From Planctomycetales bacterium (lineage in GTDB: Bacteria; Planctomycetota; Planctomycetia; Isosphaerales; Isosphaeraceae): a stretch of 5,205 nt of DNA. The number at the start of each line of letters is the position of its first letter. Within the stretch, counting starts at the first letter, position 1. A program made the position numbers and the translations under genes. The stretch spans positions 1 through 5,205 of the forward strand of contig DAIDJI010000438.1 of NCBI GenBank assembly GCA_027451455.1, read 5' to 3'. The notes beneath the pieces are model-generated. The model saw only the letters and a list, made by a program, of their open reading frames with translations. It did not search any database and was not told where the DNA came from. Shown in pieces: positions 1 to 5,205 of this stretch.

Positions 1-1277
1 CGGCAGCCTGGCTCGAACGCGACCTTCGGGTGATGTCGCCTTCCTACACCCGGACCTATCCTCTCGTCGTCCGCCGGGCAAAAGGCGCGATGATCGAGGA
101 CATGGACGGCAACCGGTTCCTCGACTTCACCGCCGGAATCGCCGTCACCAACGCCGGACACTCGCATCCAAAGGTCGTCGCGGCGATCCGAAAACAGGCG
201 GGCCGTCTGATCCACATGTCCGGAACCGATTTCTATTACACACCGCAGGTCCAACTGGCCGAACGGCTCGCCGCCATCGCTCCGGGCTCTGAGCCCAAAC
301 GGGTCTTCTTCACCAACAGCGGCGCCGAGGCGATCGAGGCCGCGCTGAAGCTCGCCCGACGGCACACCGGCCGCAACCGGGCACTGGCCTTTATGAACGC
401 ATTTCATGGACGAACGTATGGAGCCATGTCGCTTTCGGGCTCGAAACCGCTCCAGCGCCGGGGGTTCGCGCCGCTGGTCCCCGAGATCCACCACGCCCGT
501 TACGGCGACCTCGATAGTGTCCGCGCGATCTTGAAAACCATCTGCCCGCCCGAGGAGTTGGCGGCGATCTTCGTCGAGCCGATCCAGGGCGAGGGAGGCT
601 ACGTCGTTCCGCCGCCCGACTTCCTGCCGGGACTTCGCAAGCTCTGCGACGAGCACAAGGTTTTGCTGGTCTTCGACGAGGTTCAGAGCGGCTTTGGCCG
701 GACCGGTAAAATGTTCGCCGAGGAGCACTGGGAACTTGCCGGCGACATCATCTGCCTGGCGAAGGGGATTGCCAACGGCCTTCCGCTCGGCGCGATCGTG
801 GCGCGGGCCTCGGTGATGGACTGGCCGAGCGGTAGCCACGCCTCGACCTTCGGCGGCAACCCAGTCGCCTGCGCCGCGGCACTGGCCTCGCTCGACCTGA
901 TCGAGCAGAAGTACCGGGCGAACGCCGTTCGACGCGGCGACCAGATGCGCAAGGGTCTGGAAGCGATGGCCGATCGTTATCCGTTCATCCACGACGTTCG
1001 CGGCCTCGGCCTGATGATCGGCGTTGAGATCCGGGGAACAGACGGCGAGCCCGACCCGCACCTGCGCGACACGATCATCGAGCTGGCGTTCCGGCGCGGG
1101 TTGTTGCTCCTGCCGTGCGGCCCGAGCACGATCCGGTTCTGCCCTCCGCTCTGCCTGACTGCCCGCCAGGTCGAGATCGGTCTGAGGCTGGTCGATGCCG
1201 CGATGGCCGCCGCGTTGGCGGGAATGCAGGCGGCACGAGAGGAACGGGAACAGGCGGTCGCGAGGGGAGGTGTCTGA
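1..1277 (+). CDS. class III PLP-dependent aminotransferase (4-aminobutyrate / acetylornithine aminotransferase-like), 5'-partial
   Basis: This cytoplasmic PLP enzyme moves an amino group, probably an omega-amino group, from an amino acid to a 2-oxo acid. Numbering from the GTG at 30, the fold-type I class III motifs run in order: NSGAEA (96-101, PLP phosphate site), FHGRT (125-129, ring stacking), EPIQGEGG (183-190), DEVQSGFGRTG (216-226, with D216 contacting the pyridine nitrogen), LAKG (243-246, with K245 the Schiff-base lysine) and TFGGNP (273-278). No key residue is missing. The frame stays open leftward from 30 to the window edge and reads AAWLERDLRV before MSPSYTR. Related enzymes carry a similar segment (ERD...SPSYTR) inside the protein, so the GTG/ATG at 30-35 is probably internal and the gene is cut by the window; codons begin at base 3. 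The substrate cannot be fixed: 4-aminobutyrate, 5-aminovalerate, ornithine and even amino-acid racemization occur among relatives. The stop overlaps the next start by one base. Confidence 0.9.
   Translation, partial: AAWLERDLRVMSPSYTRTYPLVVRRAKGAMIEDMDGNRFLDFTAGIAVTNAGHSHPKVVAAIRKQAGRLIHMSGTDFYYTPQVQLAERLAAIAPGSEPKRVFFTNSGAEAIEAALKLARRHTGRNRALAFMNAFHGRTYGAMSLSGSKPLQRRGFAPLVPEIHHARYGDLDSVRAILKTICPPEELAAIFVEPIQGEGGYVVPPPDFLPGLRKLCDEHKVLLVFDEVQSGFGRTGKMFAEEHWELAGDIICLAKGIANGLPLGAIVARASVMDWPSGSHASTFGGNPVACAAALASLDLIEQKYRANAVRRGDQMRKGLEAMADRYPFIHDVRGLGLMIGVEIRGTDGEPDPHLRDTIIELAFRRGLLLLPCGPSTIRFCPPLCLTARQVEIGLRLVDAAMAAALAGMQAAREEREQAVARGGV
1266..1270 (+). promoter_or_regulatory. Shine-Dalgarno site of the 1277 start
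   Basis: GGAGG lies six bases before ATG 1277, inside the end of the aminotransferase frame. With the TGATG stop/start overlap (1275-1279) it decides the start of the next gene over longer in-frame alternatives. It also suggests the two proteins are made by coupled translation from one mRNA. Confidence 0.75.
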
Positions 1278-2686
1278 TGTCGACATCGGCGGAAATCGAG
1301 GCGCCCTCGGCTTCCGAATTCGAGTGGAAGCGGTGGCCGGAGACTGAGACATTCGTCGAGGAGCGGATCGCCCAGGCGATCGAGGGGAATGCGTTCGCGC
1401 GCGAGCTGGCCGACCGGATGCCGGGCGAAACCGGAACGCGGTTCCCAATCTGGGTCGATCACCTCGTCCTCGGCGACACACCGGGGCAGACCGCGCGCCT
1501 GGAGGAGCTGGGCTACCGTCGACAGGCGATCCGATATCCGGTAAACGCTCCGGTGTTCGCCCACCCGGGCGGGATCTTTCCGAGAATCGCCGTTCGAGGG
1601 CAGGGGCCCGAGGTCGCCGAGGTCGCCATCAAGGTGGATTCGGTCGCGGCGTTCTCCCGAACGCATGACCTCGGCCTGGAGATCGCCGGTCAGCCGATGG
1701 GACCTTACCGGATCGGCCGGATTCCTGGCGATCCGACGACCCTCGCCGTCGTCGAGCGGCGGGCCTATCTGGGCTTCGAGCCGTACCCCGGCGAGATGGC
1801 ACGCAACGGCCGGATGAGGCCGCAGGCCGCCCGAGATGCCCTCGCGGCGCTGGATCTCTGGCGGGCCCGACATCGCAAATTCGAGGACGACGCCGAGGGA
1901 TTCGACACGACCGAGTCGACGCTCGACCGCCTGATCGAGCTGGCCGGCTCCGTCGACCTGGCCTGCCACCTGGTCTTCGAGGCCGAGCGCGAATTCTGGG
2001 AATCAAGGAACACCGCCGCCCGGGTGCAGAAGTCCCGACAGGACCGGCTCGGCCTCGGCTGGGCGAACCACGATCACCACACCTTCCGATGCTCGCGGCG
2101 GTTCTTTCCCCGTGTGATGAGAATGTTCACTCGACTGGGCTTCCATCTCCGCGAGCGGTTCCACGCCGGAGCACATGCCGGATGGGGGGCTCAGGTGCTG
2201 GAGCATCCCGTCACCGGAATCGTGATCTTCGCCGATCTCGACCTCGCCCCCGAGGAGGCGACCGAGGACTTCGCCCACCAGTCCCTGCCCGACCTCCCGA
2301 AGCCCGGGACGGTCGGCCTCTGGGTCGCCCTGCACGGCGAGTCGATCCTCGGGGCCGGGATGCATCACCTGGAGGCACAGTTCGACTTCGACTCTCTTCG
2401 CGACGGGCTGAAGGCCGAGGCCGGGATCGAGACAATGAAGCCGTTCTCGGATTTCCCGTTCCTCCGCCAGGCGTTCACAGCCGGCGAGCGATGGCGGGTC
2501 GCGCCGGACCGGGCCGATCGGGCGGTCCGCGCCGGCTGGATCACGCCCGAGCAGGCCGAGAAGTTCATCCGAGAAGGAACAATCGGAAGCCACCTGGAGA
2601 ACCTCCAGCGCCGAGAGGGCTTCAAGGGCTTCAATCAGCAGGCCGTCAGCGCCATCATCGCCGCAACCGATCCCAGGTTGCATTAA
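1277..2686 (+). CDS. uncharacterized 469-residue protein with two VOC-like halves, possibly a metal-dependent enzyme
   Basis: I do not recognise a named family with certainty. There is no signal peptide or membrane segment, so it should be cytoplasmic. Residues about 57-130 begin WVDHLVLGDT, followed by an ARLEELGY helix and a strand-rich stretch (RRQAIRYPV, FPRIAV). Residues about 263-320 begin ANHDHHTFRCS, followed by VMRMFTRLGF and strands ending in GIVIFADLDL. Both have the 'DH + strand, helix ending LGY/LGF, strand' pattern of vicinal-oxygen-chelate modules. Possible metal ligands are H62, H265/H267/H268, E309/H310, E355 and H363/H364/E366. The pattern faintly recalls the DUF1338 / 2-oxoadipate dioxygenase (HglS) fold, but the HglS signature segments I remember are not evident. 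Residues about 180-250 form a charged helical linker, and the C-terminus (about 400-469) is helical. The start at 1277 is supported by the GGAGG site and the overlap with the aminotransferase. A longer frame back to 1115 would overlap conserved aminotransferase coding sequence and is rejected. The gene is real; its function is open. Confidence 0.85.
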   Translation: MSTSAEIEAPSASEFEWKRWPETETFVEERIAQAIEGNAFARELADRMPGETGTRFPIWVDHLVLGDTPGQTARLEELGYRRQAIRYPVNAPVFAHPGGIFPRIAVRGQGPEVAEVAIKVDSVAAFSRTHDLGLEIAGQPMGPYRIGRIPGDPTTLAVVERRAYLGFEPYPGEMARNGRMRPQAARDALAALDLWRARHRKFEDDAEGFDTTESTLDRLIELAGSVDLACHLVFEAEREFWESRNTAARVQKSRQDRLGLGWANHDHHTFRCSRRFFPRVMRMFTRLGFHLRERFHAGAHAGWGAQVLEHPVTGIVIFADLDLAPEEATEDFAHQSLPDLPKPGTVGLWVALHGESILGAGMHHLEAQFDFDSLRDGLKAEAGIETMKPFSDFPFLRQAFTAGERWRVAPDRADRAVRAGWITPEQAEKFIREGTIGSHLENLQRREGFKGFNQQAVSAIIAATDPRLH

Positions 2687-2696
2687 CCCTTTTTTT
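2663..2696 (+). terminator. weak candidate intrinsic terminator at the end of the 1277-2686 gene
   Basis: GCAACC (2663-2668) pairs perfectly with GGTTGC (2676-2681) over a 7-base loop. A run of seven T (2690-2696) follows eight bases later. The stem overlaps the last codons and the T-run is farther from it than usual. An alternative stem, GGTT/AACC (2676-2679 with 2685-2688), sits one base from the T-run but is only 4 bp. Either could terminate, neither strongly. Confidence 0.35.
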
Positions 2697-2699
2697 GGA

Positions 2700-2729
2700 G
2701 TTTTCAGTTTTCGGTTTTCAGTTTTCAGT
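2700..2729. repeat. left arm of a perfect 30-bp inverted repeat made of TTTTCAG heptamers
   Basis: Four 7-bp units follow one another: TTTTCAG, TTTTCGG, TTTTCAG, TTTTCAG. The 30 bases are the exact reverse complement of 2931-2960, including the single CGG variant unit at the same place. Bases just outside (2699/2961) and just inside (2730/2930) do not pair, so the arm length is defined. The array is AT-richer than the genes on both sides and begins 14 bases after the stop codon at 2686. Confidence 0.9.
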
Positions 2730-2740
2730 CGGGATAAACC

Positions 2741-2756
2741 TTCAGTGAAAACTGAA
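2741..2756. repeat. short hairpin TTCAGT-GAAA-ACTGAA
   Basis: A perfect 6-bp inverted repeat encloses the tetraloop GAAA, a stable GNRA-type loop if transcribed in this direction. It is built from the same CTGAAAA word as the flanking arrays and lies between the left array and the MITE-like element. It may be the centre of the older palindromic repeat that existed before the 2770-2923 insertion. Confidence 0.6.
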
Positions 2757-2769
2757 AGCCATATACTGA

Positions 2770-2923
2770 TAGGAGTTACGCAGTTGGTACTTTGGTGATC
2801 TCGCTCTTGGAAAGATGCGTCGTCTGACGTTGAGGCGGCAAGACGATTACGTAAGCCTTCTCAGCCCAGATATCCCAGAGCAACAGGGCGTGCTGTCCCA
2901 GGACCCCAACTGCGTAACTCCTA
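2770..2923. mobile_element. 154-bp MITE-like element with 18-bp terminal inverted repeats
   Basis: The ends TAGGAGTTACGCAGTTGG (2770-2787) and its exact reverse complement (2906-2923) form perfect 18-bp terminal inverted repeats. The 5-bp word ACTGA abuts the element on both sides (2765-2769 and 2924-2928), which looks like a target-site duplication. The repeats could instead be read as 16 bp flanked by TA, as in IS630/mariner insertions. Removing the element plus one ACTGA joins the flanks into an unbroken CTGAAAA array, which favours the 5-bp reading. The interior is too short for a transposase. The minus strand has an open stretch of 48 codons inside the element, ending at TAA 2778-2776, that I do not recognise. 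Mobility would need a transposase supplied from elsewhere. The element family was not identified. Confidence 0.7.
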
Positions 2924-2924
2924 A

Positions 2925-2960
2925 CTGAAAACTGAAAACTGAAAACCGAAAACTGAAAAC
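2925..2960. repeat. right CTGAAAA heptamer array, containing the right arm of the 30-bp inverted repeat
   Basis: Five 7-bp units occupy 2925-2959: CTGAAAA three times, CCGAAAA, then CTGAAAA. Positions 2931-2960 pair exactly with 2700-2729. The array ends six bases before the start codon of the carboxylase gene and so forms its whole immediate 5' leader. In other reading frames these repeats produce spurious peptide tails rich in FSV/FSFQ, which should not be taken as protein. Confidence 0.9.
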
Positions 2961-2966
2961 AAATTC
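2961..2966 (+). promoter_or_regulatory. start region of the carboxylase gene lacking a Shine-Dalgarno
   Basis: Only AAATTC separates the repeat array from ATG 2967. The 40 bases before the start are A-rich CTGAAAA units with no GGAGG-like word. An in-frame TGA at 2940-2942 limits any upstream extension, and no ATG, GTG or TTG codon lies in frame between it and 2967. Initiation would depend on an unstructured A-rich leader, unless the left repeat arm pairs with it. Confidence 0.5.
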
Positions 2967-4550
2967 ATGAATGATCTGACAGCCCAGGAGGAACAGATCC
3001 GGCAAGGCGGCGGCCCCGAGGCGATCGCCCGGCAGCATGCCCGGGGCCGCAAGACGGCGCGCGAACGGATGGCGGCCCTCCTCGATCCCAACTCCCCGAC
3101 GCTGGAACTCGGCCTCTGGGCCGCCTACCGGATGTACGAGGAATGGGGCGGCGCCCCCGGCGCAGGAGTGGTCACGACGATCGGCTCGGTCCACGGCCGT
3201 CGCGTCATGGTGATCGCAAACGACGCCACCGTGAAGGCCGGCGCCTGCTTCCCGATGACCATCAAGAAGATCCTCCGGGCGCAGGAGATCGCCGGAATCA
3301 ACGGCCTTCCGCTGGTCTACCTCGTTGATTCGTCGGGCGTCTTCCTGCCGATGCAGGACGAGGTCTTCCCCGACGTCGACGACTTCGGCCGGATCTTCCG
3401 CAACAATGCCGTTCTCTCAGCGCGGGGAATTCCGCAGTTCGCCGCGATCATGGGAAACTGCGTCGCAGGCGGGGCGTACTTGCCCGTCCTCTGCGACACG
3501 ACGCTGATGACCGAGGGCTCCGGACTTTACCTGGCCGGTCCCGCTCTGGTGAAGGCGGCCATCGGTCAGGAGATCTCGCACGAGGAACTCGGCGGCGCAA
3601 AGGTCCACGCAGCATTCAGCGGTACGGTCGACTACCGAGAGCCCGACGACGAGGCTTGCCTCGCTCGTCTTAGGCGTCTGATCGCGCTTCTCCCCCCGGA
3701 CCCCGATCCCGCGCCGATGCGGACAGCCGTCGAGCCTCCTGCGAGGCCCGCCGGCGATCTCGCCGCGATCGTCAAATCCGACCCGTCCTCTCAGTACGAC
3801 GTCCGCGACCTGCTCACCGCAATCCTCGACGCGAGCCAGTTCGACGAGTACCGTCCCGAGTTCGGTCGAACCCTCGTCTGCGGCTTCGGTCGGATGGGTG
3901 GCATCGGCCTGGGGATCGTCGCGACGCAGCGGCTCCGGTTCAAGCCCGAGGGCGGTGGGCCGCTCCAGTTCGGCGGCGTCATCTACGGCGACAGCGCCGA
4001 GAAGGCCGCCCGGTTCGTCCTCGACTGCAACCAGTCGCGCCTGCCGATCCTCTTCATCCAGGACGTCAACGGCTTCGATGTCGGCCGCGACGCCGAACGC
4101 AGCGGGATCATCCGTCGCGGGGCGAAACTGGTCAGCGCCGTCAGCAACTGCACGGTCCCCAAGCTAACGATGATCGTCGGCCACTCCTTCGGCGCCGGGC
4201 ATTACGCCCTCTGCGGCCGGGCCTTCGACCCTCGATTCCTCTTCGCCTGGCCGACCGCCAGATACGCCGTGATGGGTGCCCAGCAGGCCGCTCGGACGAT
4301 GCTCGACGTCAACGTCGCGGCCCTGAAGCGGCAAGGGAAGCAGGTCAACGACGCCGAAATGTCGGCCATGAGCGAAGACCTCCGCCGCCGCTACGATCAG
4401 GAGACCGACATTCGCCACGCCGCCGCACGAATGTGGGTCGACGCCATCATCGATCCGGCCCAAACACGCGACGTCCTGACGATGGCACTCGACATCGCCG
4501 TTCGCCGGCGTGACGTCTCGCCGATCACAACCGGCGTCTTTCAAGTTTGA
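2967..4550 (+). CDS. acyl-CoA carboxylase beta subunit (carboxyltransferase; methylcrotonyl-CoA/propionyl-CoA carboxylase type)
   Basis: This is the carboxyltransferase subunit of a biotin-dependent acyl-CoA carboxylase. It moves the carboxyl group from carboxybiotin to an acyl-CoA in the cytoplasm. Both crotonase-fold halves are present. The N-terminal half has VIANDATVKAG (82-92), VDSSGVFLPMQDEVFPD (120-136) and MGNCVAGGAYLP (162-173, first oxyanion region). The C-terminal half has FGGVIYGDSAEKAARF (335-350), DVNGFDVG (366-373), VGHSFGAGHYALCGRA (404-419, second oxyanion region) and WPTARYAVMG (428-437). The VDS...FPD...FGRIF signature resembles methylcrotonyl-CoA carboxylase beta, and the insert before FGGVIY resembles the beta subunits common in Bacteroidetes. 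Leucine breakdown is therefore likely but not proven. At 527 residues it is near the usual length, though from memory about 15-25 residues shorter at the N-terminus. The family usually has TGFMVG where this protein has NGFDVG. No biotin carboxylase or biotin carrier is in the window. It ends 13 bases from the convergent gene. Confidence 0.93.
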   Translation: MNDLTAQEEQIRQGGGPEAIARQHARGRKTARERMAALLDPNSPTLELGLWAAYRMYEEWGGAPGAGVVTTIGSVHGRRVMVIANDATVKAGACFPMTIKKILRAQEIAGINGLPLVYLVDSSGVFLPMQDEVFPDVDDFGRIFRNNAVLSARGIPQFAAIMGNCVAGGAYLPVLCDTTLMTEGSGLYLAGPALVKAAIGQEISHEELGGAKVHAAFSGTVDYREPDDEACLARLRRLIALLPPDPDPAPMRTAVEPPARPAGDLAAIVKSDPSSQYDVRDLLTAILDASQFDEYRPEFGRTLVCGFGRMGGIGLGIVATQRLRFKPEGGGPLQFGGVIYGDSAEKAARFVLDCNQSRLPILFIQDVNGFDVGRDAERSGIIRRGAKLVSAVSNCTVPKLTMIVGHSFGAGHYALCGRAFDPRFLFAWPTARYAVMGAQQAARTMLDVNVAALKRQGKQVNDAEMSAMSEDLRRRYDQETDIRHAAARMWVDAIIDPAQTRDVLTMALDIAVRRRDVSPITTGVFQV

Positions 4551-4563
4551 TCGACGGTGGCCA

Positions 4564-5205
4564 TCACTCCTCCGCGCCCGGCTCCTCGCTGGAACGCCGC
4601 CGCGCGACCTGGCCGGGCACCGGCAGTTGACCGGGCGTCCGGGCGAGAACGCGTTCCTCGCCGGAGGCGTCCAGGAACCGGGCCACGAGGGTGAGCGGCG
4701 GGGCGTCCTCGGGCCAGTTACGGAACTCCGAGTTCTGGAGCAGCAGGAAACGGCTCTCGTCTCCAGGCAGGTAGCGGAGGAACCGAGGGCCCGGGATCTG
4801 CCGAACGGCTCGACCGGTGTAGAACATCAGGTCGGGCTGTCGCCAGTCGTGGATTGTGTAGATGGGCCACTTGCGCGGGACCCACTGGCCGATGGCGCGA
4901 CCCCACGGGCCCTGGCTGAGCCGGTAGTTCCACTCGGGGGCAAAGTAGCACCAGTGGGCCAGCTTGAGGCCGGCGGCCATGATCAAAAGCGTCACCAGCC
5001 CGCGCCGGGAATTGCCCGAGGCAAGCGCCGACCAGCCCAGCCCGGCCACCGCCAGACCCATGATCGCGATCGCGATCCCCAGCGGCCGGTAATACGGCAT
5101 GGTCACGATCCAGAGGAACGAGCCGAAGGTCATGGCGAAGAGCCAGAGGGCCATCGTTCCAGCAAGAGCCCCCTGAAACCATTTCCGCGGCCCGGAGCCG
5201 AGCGT
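4564..5205 (-). CDS. C-terminal part of a polytopic membrane protein, probable GT39/ArnT-like glycosyltransferase, 5'-partial
   Basis: The frame is open from the right window edge (first codon ACG, 5205-5203) to TGA at 4566-4564, giving 213 visible residues. The ATG at 5154 is probably internal: the 17 upstream codons are open and lead smoothly into the first hydrophobic stretch, and it has no clear ribosome site. Three membrane helices are visible, about residues 12-37, 42-63 and 69-89. A soluble tail of about 120 residues follows, beginning YFAPEWNYR, with the segment VPRKWPIYTIHDWRQPDLMFYTGR and an Arg/Glu-rich end. A membrane block followed by a short soluble domain with a 'WPIYT...D..FYTGR' motif is reminiscent of lipid-linked sugar transferases of the GT39/ArnT type in planctomycetes. 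Their catalytic N-terminal acidic motifs would lie outside the window, so the assignment is tentative. It is convergent with the carboxylase gene, with no visible terminator in the 13-bp gap. Confidence 0.8.
   Translation of the reverse strand, partial: TLGSGPRKWFQGALAGTMALWLFAMTFGSFLWIVTMPYYRPLGIAIAIMGLAVAGLGWSALASGNSRRGLVTLLIMAAGLKLAHWCYFAPEWNYRLSQGPWGRAIGQWVPRKWPIYTIHDWRQPDLMFYTGRAVRQIPGPRFLRYLPGDESRFLLLQNSEFRNWPEDAPPLTLVARFLDASGEERVLARTPGQLPVPGQVARRRSSEEPGAEE

Noticed and set aside
1611..1627. Tandem AGGTCGCCG repeat
   Set aside because: Only two short units within coding sequence (VAEVAI); ordinary in GC-rich genes.
977..2013. Long open frames on the minus strand opposite the aminotransferase and the 469-residue gene
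   Set aside because: They lie antisense to well-supported genes in GC-rich DNA, have Arg/Pro/Gly-rich low-complexity translations and no recognisable motifs.
2089..2748. Plus-strand frame overlapping the 1277-2686 gene and ending in the left repeat array
   Set aside because: The translation is Arg/Pro/Gly-rich, and its FSV/FQFSV tail is simply the heptamer repeat; it is an out-of-frame shadow.
2739..2767. Possible promoter with TATACT (2762-2767) as a -10 box
   Set aside because: No acceptable -35 hexamer lies 15-18 bases upstream, and the box sits at the edge of the insertion; not enough support.
2830..2858. TTGAGG as a -35 box inside the MITE-like element
   Set aside because: The matching -10 position reads AAGCCT, far from consensus.
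2700..2960. CRISPR array
   Set aside because: The repeats are contiguous 7-bp units without spacers, and the larger arms are inverted, not direct.
2847..3194. Minus-strand frame through the right array into the element
   Set aside because: It is antisense to the start of the carboxylase gene, and its middle is translated CTGAAAA repeat.
5063..5080. GCGATCGCGATCGCGATC run as a HIP1-like or regulatory repeat
   Set aside because: It encodes the IAIAI stretch of a membrane helix in the minus-strand gene and is explained by coding.

Overview
The window is GC-rich, densely coded bacterial DNA interrupted by one AT-richer, repeat-filled gap. The protein types fit a planctomycete of the Isosphaerales kind: an archaeal/planctomycete-style class III aminotransferase, a Bacteroidetes/planctomycete-style acyl-CoA carboxylase beta subunit, a GT39-like membrane protein tail, and CTGAAAA heptamer arrays between genes. 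The taxonomic placement is an inference from remembered families and was not tested.

Layout. Positions 1-1277 (+) hold the 3' part of a PLP class III aminotransferase whose true start lies left of the window. Its stop overlaps by one base (TGATG) the start of a 469-residue protein (1277-2686, +). That protein belongs to no family I can name with certainty, but it looks like two vicinal-oxygen-chelate (VOC)-type halves with a His-rich motif. A weak terminator-like hairpin with a T-run ends this pair. The gap 2687-2966 contains a perfect 30-bp inverted repeat made of 7-bp units. Nested inside it is a 154-bp MITE-like element with perfect 18-bp terminal inverted repeats and a 5-bp ACTGA direct repeat on each side. 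Directly after the right array, 2967-4550 (+) encodes a carboxyltransferase (beta) subunit of a biotin-dependent acyl-CoA carboxylase with no visible Shine-Dalgarno. A convergent gene (4564-5205, -) starts outside the window; its visible part is the last three membrane helices and the C-terminal tail of a polytopic membrane protein, probably a GT39/ArnT-like glycosyltransferase.

How the genes may work together. A transaminase and an acyl-CoA carboxylase beta subunit side by side suggest amino-acid (branched-chain, lysine or omega-amino acid) breakdown to acyl-CoAs. The middle protein is translationally coupled to the aminotransferase and is the least understood part. It could be a metal-dependent oxygenase or isomerase acting on the 2-oxo acid or semialdehyde product, but this is a hypothesis. 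The biotin carboxylase/BCCP partner needed by the beta subunit is not in the window. The gap separates the coupled pair from the carboxylase gene, so these may be two transcription units.
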